Origin: Allium sativum
Taxonomy: Eukaryota > Streptophyta > Magnoliopsida > Asparagales > Amaryllidaceae
Reading direction: 5' to 3'
Assembly (NCBI GenBank): GCA_030737875.1
Contig: CM060922.1
Span: 317,665,456-317,729,455, forward strand
DNA length: 64,000 nucleotides
Positions within the stretch are counted from its first letter, which is position 1. The number at the start of each line of letters is the position of its first letter. A program made the translations under genes and the position numbers. This document shows, piece by piece, positions 48,054 through 60,691 of the stretch. The notes below the pieces were generated by a model. The model was not told where the DNA came from and did not search any database. It was given only the letters and a program-made list of their open reading frames with translations.

Positions 48054-49399
48054 TGCAATGACCCACTTTTTCTTGTATAATTTAAGCCGATAGTTAACTA
48101 CACAATTCAACTCAAATTGCACACAACAATAGATGGCTAAAGAAAGAGTTAGAGGGTGAGAAAACAGAAAGAAAGAGAAGATAAAATAAAAGAATAAGAA
48201 GAACACAACATTAGAATCGGAGTAAACACGAATCTCACAATGGAATGAATGAAATATAATATATAATTGCTCTTTATAGAAAGAGAAAACTAGTGTATAT
48301 ACATGAATAGAACATCAAGGTACATTATCCAATCAGCTTATACAACGCTAATAAATACGACACAAACAACAGAGATAAATTAATATGAGAAAATACGAGA
48401 ATACGTCTCGACTCCAGCTCCTCTTCTGAAGCTCCAAGCAAATCCAGTGCTACATGGAAAAGATACTCGGTCTGACCCGAGTACTACATACATGGATCAG
48501 TCTATGATACTTTTAGTGAGTAAACCCATATCACTAACAACTTGTTTAACTTTTGAAAATCCTTTAAAAGAAAAGAACTCTCGTAAGACATGACCAAACA
48601 TAAACATGACACGTTATTTTACCTTACGATATCCAAATCACTTTTATATCAAAATCCAGTGATATTATAATAATGTCTAGTCCAAATATAACATAGGAAA
48701 ATAGATGAAATCTTGCATTTCACTTTTCAACAATACTTGACTTTAAAAAATAAAACCGTATGGGCTCATATTGGATATTGGATTTCCAACTATGACTAAG
48801 TACGGGACCACCTTCCGATCAGTGTCCTCTAAAGATGGAACATTAGGTTCAACAAAAACATCTTGCAACCCGACAATACATGACCAACCACTCATTCAAC
48901 TTGAGTGTATCGAACATATCATCACCACAGTTATTGGCCTTCCAACCGTACTTATTTCGACATTCATGAAATAAAGGGGCATCATTTTCTCTAGATCTGT
49001 GATGATGATATACCCTAATAGGTATGACCCACATAGACACGTTGCCTGCCTGATTTCAGTCATTTCCCGATTGATGAGGCTTGAGGTCACGATTACCTCT
49101 CAGAACATCAACTTCAAACTTTGAACGCCACATTGGCAGATCCATCCAATCACTAATTGATTTACATAACTATAATTTGGGTGTTAAGCTAAGAGAATAA
49201 ATTCTCCATCACCAAACTTGGTAAATTGGTATATTTGCATAATTCAACGTATGCGATCTTAGAGAATACACTGTCAGACACTCATATAGGTTCGTTCTGG
49301 GACTGAACGAAACCGAAAATACGTCAGAACAAGAGGTTTACTGCCATGAGTTTAATCTCGATAATTGACCAGAGATATCAACGAGTAACCCTCTCGCTT
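48054..49399 (-). repeat. LTR F, partial (giant-LTR family)
   Basis: Starts TGCAATGACCC and resembles the 3' part of LTR B and the reverse of LTR D: the TGACCAACCACTCATTCA block near 48880, GCCTGCCTGATTTCAGTCATT near 49045, and GAACGAAACCGAA near 49305. It is cut at 49399 by element 1 and should resume beyond the window. Open frames 48771-49090 are LTR sequence on both strands. Confidence 0.75.
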
Positions 49400-52300
49400 T
49401 GTAACACCCCACCTCCGTTAAGGTCACTCACAAAGGGAATGCCTTAACTTTGGTGGAGCATTTTAGTAAACAGAACAGAAACTTACAAGACAGATAAAAC
49501 AGTACTTGAAAAATTTATAACTTTATTACAACAGAAACTGAAATAAGCTTGGTTACATCCTTTCAAATCACAATATCAGAATTCAAGTACAAAATATCAG
49601 TCTTGTACAAAAGCCTTCAGAATGCATAGTTTAAAATCGTAATCCTCACAGAAGAAGACAAGCCATACTTTAAGCACTTCAAGCAGAAGAAATCTGGATC
49701 AAGCTAGAGTATTCCCTTCTACAAAACCTGGGGGGAAACGGAAGAAAGGAGGCGAAACAACAAGGGTCAGACAAAAAGTCTGGCAAGTCCAGTGATTTTC
49801 AGTTATGAACAAATAATAATAACATGACATGAAAATAAAACTGGATGAGAGATAACGGTAACAGGTGTAGCGGATATTACAGAAGAACAGAATGATATAA
49901 GCTATTGCTTTACACTTCTCTGCACTAATACTAGTGTAACAGGATTAGGTGTCACCCTAATGTCTAAACTGAAACTGAAACAGGTACAGAATAATTTCCA
50001 CAGAAGAGAATGCTAGTAATGGGCCTTTACCACCCCAACAGAAACAGACAGAAACAGAATGCTAATAATGGGCCTTTACCACCCGAACAGAAACAGAAAC
50101 AGAATAATCCCTACGGAAACAGAATGTAGAATTAGGTGTACACTAGTAAATGGGCCTTTACCACCCGAACAGACGGTACCACGCAGAAACAGACGGGTGT
50201 TGCCACCCAACAGAAACAGACGGTACCAACAGAAACAGACAGAACTTAGTGTACCCTAAAATCCTACCCCAAGCGATCGGCTCCCTAAACATAAATACCC
50301 TGTATCGGCCCCACAGTAGGTTGTATCACTCCCTAAAGTGACAACCAATTGGCATAGACCTATTTACAGATGTCACGGCGTCTTACATCCTCATAGGCAG
50401 ACCGGGATCCATGCACGCACATGACCCGGTTGGAACGCACCATCAACACCCCTCGCCATTATCAGAATGAACCGCTTATAATTAATTCAGTAAGCGTTCT
50501 CAGACCCTACCTACTGTTGGGTCAAAGTTTTGATACCAGAAAGGGTTACTGACTAATATGGGTCCCAAACAACAGATGACACAGGTAATTCCCCTCCTAA
50601 CCTTGTGTCCCCAGACTAGCAGATTTCAGATTAACTTGTTTAAAAGTTTCAGACATACAGAATTCAGATCAACTAGTTTACATATCAGATAAGTTTTCAG
50701 ACTAATGGATCAGATATACGGATTTAACAGATTTACAGATTTGTCTAAGTTTGCAATTGGGCCTACAGATTCACGGAACAGATTAATTAAATTCATCAGT
50801 CTAGTGGGTTTAACCCTATCCGCCCAACACGTTTTAGACATCATATTTATCTCAGATTTTCATTAATTAAATATTAATGCCCAGACCCCTCACATTAGAC
50901 TGATAGTTTGCGGCTACTAGTTAGGCCGGTTGGTTCCGGGCAGATTTCTGCCACAAACTGAGTCTAACCTCGGGTTTCAAGCACGTTATGACTAACTTCT
51001 CACATTAGAACCTATTGTTTGCGGCCACTGGATGTGCCGGGCGGTTCCGGGAAGAATTACGCCGCAAACTCATTCTAACTTCGAGTTAGCCATGTTTCTC
51101 TTTGCGGCCAATTAATTAATAATTTACCATTTATGCCCACGCCTAATATACATGTCAATTATTCATAGCTAATTCAGATTATGTCAATAACAGACTGAAT
51201 ATATCAACTTAACAGATATAGCAGATAATAGATTTTTGCAGATTAGGCGACTTAACGGATTCAGCAAATTAAGTAACTTAGCAGATTTGACATTTTCAGC
51301 AGACTTAGCAGATGACAGATTTGGCAGATGAACAGATCTAGCAGACTAGGCAGTAGAGCAGAACTAGCAGATTAAGCAATATAACAGAACTAACAGATTA
51401 GGCAATATAACAGAACTAGCAGATTAGGCAAATATAGCAGAACTAGCAAATTAGGCAAATATAATAGATTTAATCACTCCTTAAAGTTTCACAAACATAT
51501 CTTGCCTAATTATAAATTTGGCCTAAGTTTGCATGCCTAAATAGTTGTCAGGATTCCCACTATGATCATATACCCCACGTTTGCATTGAATTTACATGTC
51601 ACAGATTATGGTCATAATTTACATGTCCCAATTTAGTTCAACTTGCCTAGTACAAAAGATTCACATACAAATTATACCAAATATAGCCATCGATTTCAAT
51701 GCATGTCATATTTTCAAAAATCTCCTACTTAGGTGTTATTCACATTTGATAGTTATCAAATCTTAATATAGATCTTCACACCTAAGTTATATTCTCTTTC
51801 AAATCATGAATTGTTATATAAACAATATGCCCAACAATCTAGTTATAACAGATCTTAATTCAAAATATGCGTTATGTCCAATGTCTCAAGTCACATGTTA
51901 ACATACCCTGGTTCCTCTTCTTTCAATTCACAGAATATGCATAGATCTAAATCTAGTTTACAACCTATGTCCTTTTTCTTAAATCAGTCACAGATTAGCC
52001 ATGTCCAATTTTGTCACATTCATTATTTTGTCCCAAACATTTTAGATTTCGTGCGTTAATCTCTTAGGAGATTGGCGCAGGCTCGTAGTAGCCTGGCTAT
52101 AGAACAGAAAGAAGAAAGAGATACAGAATAAAATAGATCAGAACTGAACAGAACAGATACAACCTCAGATTCAGATTTACAATTCATGTCACAATCAGAA
52201 TTAACGTTTATATCGGAAAATAACTGTACTTTCCTTGATTGGATTCTAAAAGAAAGATAGTTGTAGCGACGTTAGTTGATCTTCTTTAATCGTTGTTGAA

Positions 52301-52454
52301 GTTTCAAGCTTGAATTGAGTTGCTTAGGTTGATGTTGATTAGCTTCTAGTTTTGATTCCAGCAGTGTAGCGACGCCATTTTTATTTTTATTTAGAACAGA
52401 GGAAGAATAGAAGCAGAATAGAATTGTGTGTAGAGAAGGCTAGGTTTGGGGCTG

Positions 52455-52462
52455 TTTAAATA
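52455..52462 (-). promoter_or_regulatory. Candidate TATA box of the element 1 LTR
   Basis: Minus strand TATTTAAA, ~430 bp into the LTR and ~170 bp downstream of the E2F-like site. Only the 3' LTR copy is visible, because the equivalent part of the 5' LTR lies beyond the element 2 insertion. Confidence 0.45.
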
Positions 52463-52544
52463 GGTTTAGGCAGATGAATCTAGGAAGAAAACGAGACCAG
52501 ATACATAAGAATGCACCCAGGCCCAAAACCAGGTTCGGGGACCA

Positions 52545-52626
52545 GGTCGACCCCCAAGTCGACTGCCTAGTCGACCTGGTCGGGGGGGGGGGGTTCGACT
52601 ACCCAGTCGACTCCCCAGTCGACCTT
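52545..52626. promoter_or_regulatory. GTCGAC cluster in LTR of element 1
   Basis: Five GTCGAC hexamers and one TTCGAC around a G13 run, arranged as inverted pairs such as CCAGGTCGAC and GTCGACCTGG. Equivalent clusters occur in element 2 and LTR E, and a single copy in element A. Confidence 0.6.
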
Positions 52627-52632
52627 GGTCCT

Positions 52633-52652
52633 GGGCGGGAAATTTCCCGCCC
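52633..52652. promoter_or_regulatory. Perfect 20-bp E2F-like palindrome, element 1 LTR
   Basis: Two inverted GGGCGGGAAA / TTTCCCGCCC halves joined without a spacer. Each half carries TTTCCCGC, a canonical plant E2F recognition sequence. It is conserved in elements A and 2. Confidence 0.55.
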
Positions 52653-52891
52653 AGCCCGCTTCTGGGTTTGAATTCGAATTTCGAGCTGTTTTCGATTCTG
52701 AAAATTCCTGAAACTTCGGAGGGTCATATCTCCTTCATACAGACTCCGATTCTTGCAAACTCGGACTCGTTTCCAAGCAGAATTCTTAGACGAACGCAAT
52801 GGCGCAACCCGTTTCCCTTGATTCTTATTTTAAAAATTAATTATCCTCTGATTTGTTACTTATACGTTCACCAAATATACAGGGTGTTACA

Positions 52892-53480
52892 TTCTCCCCT
52901 CCTTAAAGGATTTCGTCCCCGAAATCTTCAAGTTAAGAAGAATGTGTCCTACCATCCAACATCCATCTACTCAATCATCAATCACTGGCGTCCATTGTCC
53001 TTAGAAACTTCTAATGTTGTATGAACATATGCAAAAGTGTGTGTATATGTTCCTTATCTAATGCAAAGATCAGGCGGTCCACTGATTCAGTTGACCTCCT
53101 TAATGCGAATTATGCCAGTGCCATGAGTCCAACATGTATGCAAATTTTCCTATTTGATACATATCATTTCTATATGAGTGCACAACCATTCAGTCATATG
53201 CAACATCCATGTGCTGAGTCAATCATTCTGCATCCACAAAAATTGAAAATGCTCACACATCCATATGCAGTATGAGAATGTTTTCGAGCCGATCTAGTGC
53301 CTAGTGTGTGTATATGCATCCACGAGAAACCACTAGCAACCACTTGCATCCACTTGCAACCATCAAACATAACATGTCTCAAACACATGTTTACACCAAT
53401 TAGTTTCTACCTAAAGTTCGAAGATTCGATCGATAGGATACAGTCGAATGATGGAAGCGAGTACAGATAAAACAAAAACT
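52892..53480 (-). other. 3' untranslated region and polypurine tract of element 1
   Basis: The polypurine tract (minus strand AAGGAGGGGAGAA, 52892-52904) is followed by the TTTCGTCCCCGAAAT motif. There follows ~500 bp matching 61082-61590 of element 2, with CAACCACTAGCAACCACTTG repeats at ~53325-53365. The match stops at ~53410, where pol would begin on the minus strand in element 2. This marks the pol deletion boundary. Confidence 0.75.
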
Positions 53481-53891
53481 TGGTTCCCATTAGACATGGG
53501 TCCTAAGTATCGGCCCCGAAGACCGAAACCAACATCAAATTGACACCCAGAGGATTACCCTCTTCAAAACTGGAAATCTTAACCTTATCGGAAGTATTCA
53601 GATATTTACAGATTACTGGTACAGACCAGGTTACTGAACTAAGCATGATAAAACCAAGAATGTATGCGTCCTACTTGACGCCTAACACAGATATCTCTCA
53701 AACCCTAATCTTTCACAAACAGATTAGTCATAACCCTTATGGGTTTGAGTCTACAGCGGAATCAGAAACAATACTAGTATTAATGTGCAGAGTATCGATT
53801 ACAGAATCAAAATGCCAGAATCGGAAAGAGTTTTAACTCAACAATCAGATAAGAAACTTAAACCTTCTACTCAAATTTTCTTATTTCTATC
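53481..53891 (-). other. Spacer downstream of gag in element 1
   Basis: No credible frame. Positions 53501-53552 resemble 31998-32049 in LTR B (shared CCGAA-GACCGAAACCAACATCA-type sequence, same orientation). It contains no protease motif. Confidence 0.5.
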
Positions 53892-54809
53892 CTATCCATT
53901 CGCCTGTCCTCCAGAAGTGGGTTCTGCCCTCTGTCCTTGCCCTCGTTTCTTCAGGCAGTCCCTAGTGAAGTGTCCCATCTCGCCACAGTTGAAGCAAGTT
54001 CCCTTCCTTTTTCTGCAATCCTTGTTCAGATGAGTCGAGCTTCCACAAGTAAAGCACTTTTTCCCCTTCTTATCTTCAGACTTCTCATCCTTCTTTTGTG
54101 TTTCCTTTTTGGGCCATGCTTTCTTATTCTGTGGTTCTTCCTTCTTTGTCTCTTTCGGGCCCTTGTCTTCCTCGTGCAGTAGTGCCATGTCCACCAATTT
54201 CTCATAAGTCGCTCCCATGGGTACATGGGTCATGGCTAGGCTGTGCAGTGGCTCGTTCAATCCTTTAACAAAGCGGAGAGCCTTTTTATGCTGAGTGTTG
54301 ACTAAATCCAATCTGAACCTAGCCAGTTGGTTGAACTGGTTGACGTATTCCTTGACCGTCATACTTCCTTGCTTAAGAGATAAGAACTTTTCCAGTTGTA
54401 GACTTCGTTCAGCTTGTGAGAGGAATTTTTTCTCAAACCTTGTTCTGAAATCCATCCATGTCTCAACCGGCCTCTCGGCGTTAGTGACTTCCCACCAATA
54501 GGAAGCTTCGTCTTTGAGCAACCATACCGCCAACTGTACCTTCTGCCTATCGTCCACCTCGAAGATAACGAACAGATGCTCAGTTTCTTTGAGCCAGTTC
54601 CTCGCTTCTACGAATGATTCAGTTCCCTTGAAATCCTTTCCACTCATGGCCCTAAAATCTCTACAGATCTTTGAGAAAGAAATTGCACGAGGAGGGGGTG
54701 GAGGAGGGGGATCATTTGCTGGACCTGCGGCGGTGGTCCTAGCCTCAAGATATTGACGAAACCAACCGGGTACATGAACACCCTCTGGTATCTCAGATGC
54801 TTCAGACAT
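53892..54809 (-). CDS. gag: Gag polyprotein (capsid/nucleocapsid), intact, 305 aa
   Basis: Structural protein of the retrotransposon particle. It packages element RNA in the cytoplasm. From the chosen Met (MSEASEIPEG) it has a proline run (34-40), a retrotransposon Gag domain at ~60-215 with the typical WLKETEHLF (72-80), A--WW (102-106) and F--KFL (125-130) blocks, a basic Lys-rich linker (~215-251), and two CCHC zinc knuckles, CX2CX4HX4C at 252-265 and 272-285. It ends 20 residues after the second knuckle with a stop and no fusion to protease. The frame is open upstream to 54950, but those 47 residues look like leader. The Met at 54809 starts where Tekay Gag proteins normally begin. There are no frameshifts, so it may still be translated. 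Without pol it could coat RNAs of other elements. Family assignment is firm; activity is not shown. Confidence 0.93.
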   Translation of the reverse strand: MSEASEIPEGVHVPGWFRQYLEARTTAAGPANDPPPPPPPRAISFSKICRDFRAMSGKDFKGTESFVEARNWLKETEHLFVIFEVDDRQKVQLAVWLLKDEASYWWEVTNAERPVETWMDFRTRFEKKFLSQAERSLQLEKFLSLKQGSMTVKEYVNQFNQLARFRLDLVNTQHKKALRFVKGLNEPLHSLAMTHVPMGATYEKLVDMALLHEEDKGPKETKKEEPQNKKAWPKKETQKKDEKSEDKKGKKCFTCGSSTHLNKDCRKRKGTCFNCGEMGHFTRDCLKKRGQGQRAEPTSGGQANG

Positions 54810-54977
54810 GCTGAAACGAAAAAGGAAAGATTCAATTACAAAAAGGACTGAAAGAAAGGTATATGGCTCTTGGGGATTATGTTTTTCAAAATAAGCTTTA
54901 TTTTTGAAAATATTTCCTTTCAAAACCCTTTTTTTTAAAATAGTTTTCAAAAACTCTACCCAATCTGGTAACCTTCA
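54810..54977 (-). other. Leader between primer site and gag, element 1
   Basis: 168 bp rich in A/T runs, similar to the leader of element A at 1462-1570. No hairpin like that of B and C is obvious. Confidence 0.6.
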
Positions 54978-54989
54978 GCTCTGATACCA
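54978..54989 (-). other. Primer-binding site (tRNA-iMet) of element 1
   Basis: Minus strand TGGTATCAGAGC, perfect, two bases from the start of the 5' LTR at 54992. Confidence 0.93.
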
Positions 54990-54991
54990 AG

Positions 54992-57779
54992 TGTAACACC
55001 CCACCTCCGTTAAGGTCACTCACAAAGGGAATGCCTTAACTTTAGTGGAGCATTTTAGTAAACAGAACAGAAACTTACAAGATAGATAAAACAGTACTTG
55101 AAAATTTTATAACTTTATTACAACAGAAACTGAAATAAGCTTGGTTACATCCTTTCAAATCACAATATCATAATTCAAGTACAAAATATCAGTCTTGTAC
55201 AAAATCCTTCAGAATGCATAGTTTAAAATCATAATCCTCACAGAAGAAGACAAGCCATACTTTAAGCACTTCAAGCAGAAGAAATATGGATCAAGCTAGA
55301 GTATTCCCTTCTAAAAACCTGGGGGGAAACGGAAGAAAGGAGGCGAAACAACAAGGGTCAGACAAAAAGTCTGGCAAGTCCAGTGATTTTCAGTTATGAA
55401 CAAATAATAATAACATGACATGAAAATAAAACTGGATGAGAGATAACGGTAACAGGTGTAGCGGATATTACAGAAGAACAGAATGATATAAGCTATTGCT
55501 TTACACTTCTCTGCACTAATATTAGTGTAACAGGATTAGGTGTCACCCTAATGTCTAAACTGAAACAGAAACAGGTACAGAATAATTTCCACAGAAGAGA
55601 ATGCTAGTAATGGGCCTTTACCACCCCAACAGAAACAGACAGAAACAAAATGCTAATAATGGGCCTTTACCATCCGAACAGAAACAGACAGAAACAGAAA
55701 CAGATTAATCCCTACGGAAACAGAATGTAGAATTAGGTGTATACTAGTAAATGGGCCTTTACCACCCGAACAGACGGTACCACGCAAAAACAGACGGGTG
55801 TTGCCACCCAACAGAAACAGACGGTACCAACAGAAACAGACAGAACTTAGTGTACCCTAAAACCCTACCCCAAGCGATCGGCTCCCTAAACATAAATACC
55901 CTGTGTCGGCCCCACAGTAGGGTGTATCACTCCCTAAAGTGACAACCAATTGGCACAGACCTATTTACAAATGTCACGGCGTCTTACATCCTCAGAGGCA
56001 GACCGGGATCCATGCACGCACATGACCCGGTTGGAACGCACCATCAACACCCCTCGCCATTATCAGAATGAACCGCTTATAATTAGTTCAGTAAGCGTGC
56101 CCGGACCCTACCTACTGCTGGGTCAAAATTTTGATACCAGAAAGGGTTACTGACTAATATGGGTCCCAAACAACAGATGACACAAGTAATTCCCCTCCTA
56201 ACCTTGTGTCCCCAGACTAGCAGATTTCAGATTAACTTGTTTCCAAGTTTCAGACATACAGAATTCAGATCAACTAGTTCACAGATCAGATAAGTTTTCA
56301 GACTGACGGATCAGATATACGGATTTAACAGATTTACAGATTTGTCTAACTTTACAATTGGGCCTACAGATTCACGGAACAGATTAATTAAATTCATCAG
56401 TCTAGTGGGTTTAACCCTATCCGCCCAACACGTTTTAGACATCATATTTATCTCAGATTTTCATTAATTAAATATTAATGCCCAGACCTCTCACATTAGA
56501 CTGACAGTTTACGGCTACTGGTTAGGCCGGTTGGTTCCGGACAGATTTCTGCCACAAACTGAGTCTAACCTCGGGTTTCAAGCACGTTATGACTAAGTTC
56601 TCACATTAGAACCTATTGTTTGCGACCACTAGATGTGCCGGACGGTTCCGGGCAGAATTACGCCGCAAACTCATTCTAACCTCGAGTTTGCCATGTTTCT
56701 CTTTGCGGACAATTAATTAATAATTTACCATTTATGCCCATGCCTAATATACATGTCAATTATTCATAGCTAATTCAGATTATGTCAATAACAGATTGAA
56801 TATATCAACTTAACAGAAATAGAGAATAACAGATTTTCGCAGATTATGCGACTTAACGGATTCAGCAGATTAAGTAACTTAGCAGATTTAGCATATAATA
56901 GATTTGGCATTTTCAACAGACTTAGCAGATGACAGATTTGGCAGATGAACAGATCTAGCAGACTAGGCAGTAGAGCAGAACTAGCAGATTAAGCAATATA
57001 ACAGAACTAGCAGATTAGGCAATATAACAGAACTAGCAGATTAGGCAAATATAGCAGAACTAGCAAATTAGCCAAATACAACAGATTTAATCATTCCTTA
57101 AAGTTTCACAAACATATCTTGCCTAATTATAAATTTGGCCTAAGTTTGCATGCCTAAATAGTTGTTAGGATTCCCACTATGATCATATACCCCACGTTTG
57201 CATTGAATTTACATGTCATAGATTATGGTCATAATTTACATGTCCCAATTTAGTTCAACTTGCCTAGTACAAAAGATTCACATATAAATTATACCAAATA
57301 TAGCCATCGATTTCAGTGCATGTCATATATTCAAAAATCTCCTACTTAGGTGTTATTCACATTTGATAGTTATCAAATCTTAATATAGATCTTCACACCT
57401 AAGTTATATTCTCTTTCAAATCATGAATTGTTATATAAACAATATGCCCAACAATCTAGTTATAACAGATCTTAATTCAAAATATGCATTATGTACAATG
57501 TCTCAAGTCACATGTTAACATACCCTGGTTCCTCTTCTTTCAATTCACAGAATATGCATAGATCTAAATCTAGTTTACAACCTATGTCCTTTTTCTTAAA
57601 TCAGTCATAGATTAGCCATGTCCAATTTTGCCACATTCATTATTTTGTCCCAAACATTTTAGCGTTCGTGCGTTAATCTCTTAGGAGATTGGCGCAGGCT
57701 CGTAGTAGCCTGGCTATAGAACAGAAAGAAGAAAGAGATACAGAATAAAATAGATCAGAACAGAACAGAACAGATATAA
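54992..57779 (-). repeat. 5' LTR of element 1, truncated by element 2
   Basis: Matches 49400-52140 of the 3' LTR to ...ACAGATATAA and then stops exactly where the TGGAACACCCC start of element 2's LTR begins. About 0.7 kb, including the U3 promoter, is missing here and should lie past element 2 outside the window. The expected duplication 5-mer is TATAA (57775-57779). Confidence 0.9.
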
Positions 57780-59981
57780 TGGAACACCCCACCTCCGTTA
57801 GGGTCGCTCTCAAAGGGAATGCCCTAATTTTGGTGGAGGTTTATAAGTATAAGTCACAGATATACAAGACAGATATAAGAACACATATTTTTGAACAGCG
57901 GAAAACAACAACTTTTATTTCATCAAAATACGTGTTACACAGACCATGCCATAATTGTCTTACAATTCTTCCAAAAACATAACATCTTCATAACTGTCTT
58001 GATTACATTATTTAAAGAAGCATAAAGAAAACATAAATAAACTGCAAAAGTCCCATAATTGCTGTCCAAGCCATAGTACAAAGCGAAAAAGATCCAAGCA
58101 ATACATTCTTTCTCTTCAAGCTGGATGTGAAAGCTGGTCAAGCTGCGGTATTCCCTCCCTGTGGACCTGGGGGGGGGGGGGGAACGAAAGAAAAGAAGGC
58201 GAAAGAAAAGTAGAGTTGGACATAAAGCCTGAGTAAGTCTAGGACTATTCAGTCTATGAATAAAGAACTGGGTATGACAAGTATAAACTGGAAATGGGAA
58301 AGTACTATAAACTAAGTTAAGTTGTCTAGGGTCGAATACACTATCGTACCCCATATTAATCTCTGTACCCATATAAACTAGTTCCCAACAGGCACCCCAT
58401 AATCAGGGTAAAGTGATCCATTTCTGATGATCGGCTCCTACTCGCATAGTTACATGTGTCTTTCGGCCCCCATTGTTGTAGTTACCTATGCTGGTCCCAC
58501 CATGGGGTGTATCAAGTCCCATGGTGGCGGCCCGACACAATTCTAGAATGCACAGGTATGCTACTGGTGCCCAGTGCCTTATTTTTCTGCGCCGGAGTGT
58601 GTGCACGCCCGCACCCCGTTAGAACCTACACTGCTGCACCACCGCCGTCGATTTGACCTCTTATAGTCAGCCCAGTAATCGTGCCCCACCCAGCCTAGTT
58701 CAGGGTATCCTGATACACCTTGTAGGGTTACTGCTGAAAAGGGTCCCCCGCTACTAGGTTTTCTATTTCTAGCCAACATGCTAAGTTGGTTAAGTGTTTT
58801 ATAAACCTAACCCCCAATCAGTCTGTTTAGTTTAGCATGTTCCATTTTGATTAAGTGTTAATTTAATTTACTTAATCCTATCAATCCTGACTCAGCCTTA
58901 ATTGTCTTATTAAAGCCTTGACCTCTTACATTAGACATGTATTGTTGTGGCTGCCTGTTGCCGGTTGGGTCCGGGCAGTCTTACGCCACAACTCAGTCTA
59001 ATGTCGGGTCCTTATTGGGCTCCATGTTTAACCACCCACATTGGATAGGTATTGTTGTGACTACTGGACAGCCGGGCGGTTCCGGGCAGGTTTACATCAC
59101 AACTCAATCCAACCTCGGGTTAAACACATCGTATTTTCTACATTTACATATTTTGTCTCTTTTCTTTTTATATGTAAATATTTGCGGCCCATTATTCAAA
59201 TTCATCTTTATTGGGTAAAATTTATTTATACCACTTAATTATTTTTCAAGGTTGTTGGCATGCGTCAAACATGCCAACACATATGTTCTATATTTTAACC
59301 CCATCGTCATTACCCCCGCTTTATACGTTCACTAAAGTATAACATATGTTGGGTTTAACATTTAAACCCAACTTAGCCACATGAAAAAGGGGAGGCTTAT
59401 AACATGGTGTTTATATATTCTAAGTGACATAAAAAGGGGAGTGTGAATGCATGAACTTGCAACATAACGATCTAATTAACATGTATTAGGCATATGTGAA
59501 CTTGCATGGTAACAGCATATAATCATGGCATAAACATACTTAAACATGAATCATTCTATTCATATGATCATGGCATAAACATACCTAAACATGAATCACT
59601 CTATTCATGTAAACTTGCAATTGGAATGTAAATCTAACTTAATTGTGTCACATATATTACCATAAGATTTTTATAACATAGGCCTAAACATGGTTTCAAC
59701 TAGGCATAACACCAAACATAGTTTAGTCATGTTCATAAAAATGCTTACTTTTGTTTCTAATACAAAAGTATGATTTGCCAATTCCAACATAGATTCATAT
59801 AAACCATAGTACTTAGTCGAATCCAATTACACACTAAAAGTGATCATAAAAGTATGTACATCATATTGGCATAATAGTGAATCATATACTTGCATGAATC
59901 CCTAATAAATTACTACAACATATGGTTGTTAACATGAATCATATACTTGTATGAATCCCAAATAAAATACCACAACATATG

Positions 59982-60227
59982 GTTGTTAACTTCCAACATA
60001 AATCACATACTTGCAAATATCCAATCGTATACCATAACATTTCCAAATCGTTTAGAATCAAAATAACATACAAGTATAGATTATTATCGCCACAATTCCA
60101 TTTCGTTGTTAACTTCCAACGTAAATCACATACTTGCAAATATCCAATCGTATACCATAACATTCCCAAATCGTTTAGAATCAAAATAACATACAAATAT
60201 AGATTATTATTGCCACAATTCCATTTC
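59982..60227. repeat. 123-bp tandem duplication in LTR of element 2
   Basis: Two copies (59982-60104 and 60105-60227) starting GTTGTTAACTTCCAAC and differing at few positions. They create overlapping frames on both strands that are not genes. Confidence 0.92.
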
Positions 60228-60502
60228 GCATTTTACACAAATCAAACGCAATTTATTATTCACATCGGAATAGCACTCTACTGACAACGTATGATGAATC
60301 TTCAATTCGGGAATCTGAATTCTGAATTTGGAGATGCTATCCTTTGTTGTAGGCGTTGTTTTGATTTGATTGACGTTGCTTTAAGATTTCAAATTATCTC
60401 CTAATTGTCTCTCAATTTCTGACGGCTATTCTTAGTCTCTCCTCAGCAGCATGACGGTCTCATCTCCATTTTAGTTTGTGTGAATTAGGGTGAGTCTTAG
60501 GT

Positions 60503-60513
60503 CCTTTTTATAG
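60503..60513 (-). promoter_or_regulatory. Candidate TATA box of the element 2 LTR
   Basis: Minus strand CTATAAAAAGG. The downstream leader has GACCGTCATGCT (~60450) and TAGCCGTCA, both also found downstream of the element A TATA box. Confidence 0.5.
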
Positions 60514-60691
60514 AGTTTGTGAGTTGATTTAGACCGTCGATGGAGCTTGGTTTAATAATAGCCGTTCGTTTGAAGGAGAGACCAACCAGGAGCTGACACC
60601 TAGCCCAAGTGACAAGGCAAGGCTCAGAAAATCGACCAAACACAGACCAGGCCAGCCAGGGGGGCTGGGTTCGACCTGGCTTAGGGGCCAG

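Larger units (their letters stand above)
49400..52891 (-). repeat. 3' LTR of element 1 (3.5 kb)
   Basis: From TGTAACACCCC to GGGTGTTACA. It includes CAGAAACAGA-rich repeats (50000-50260), a ~26-bp tandem array around ACTAGCAGATTAGGC (51200-51470), a TATA box (52455-52462), a GTCGAC cluster (52545-52626) and the E2F-like palindrome. Frames at 50059-50341 are repeat translations. Confidence 0.92.
49400..57779 (-). mobile_element. Element 1: gag-only LTR retrotransposon (Tekay-like)
   Basis: Minus-strand element with a complete 3' LTR (49400-52891, 3.5 kb), a 2.1 kb interior and a 5' LTR (54992-57779) cut by element 2. The interior codes only Gag. The region where pol should lie jumps from the 3' untranslated block (to ~53410) to a short spacer and gag, so protease, reverse transcriptase and integrase are absent. 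This resembles the terminal-repeat retrotransposons with a GAG domain (TR-GAG) described in plants. LTRs look nearly identical by eye, so it is young. It sits in LTR F; the left flank 5-mer is CGCTT. Confidence 0.9.

Noticed and set aside
53937..54756. Plus-strand frames opposite gag
   Set aside because: Antisense shadows of the Gag coding sequence, with no start context or family.
57935..58372. 145-residue minus-strand frame with a hydrophobic C-terminal part
   Set aside because: Lies wholly in the LTR of element 2. Similarity to a frame in element A follows from related LTR nucleotides, and LTR E keeps the nucleotides in a different frame.
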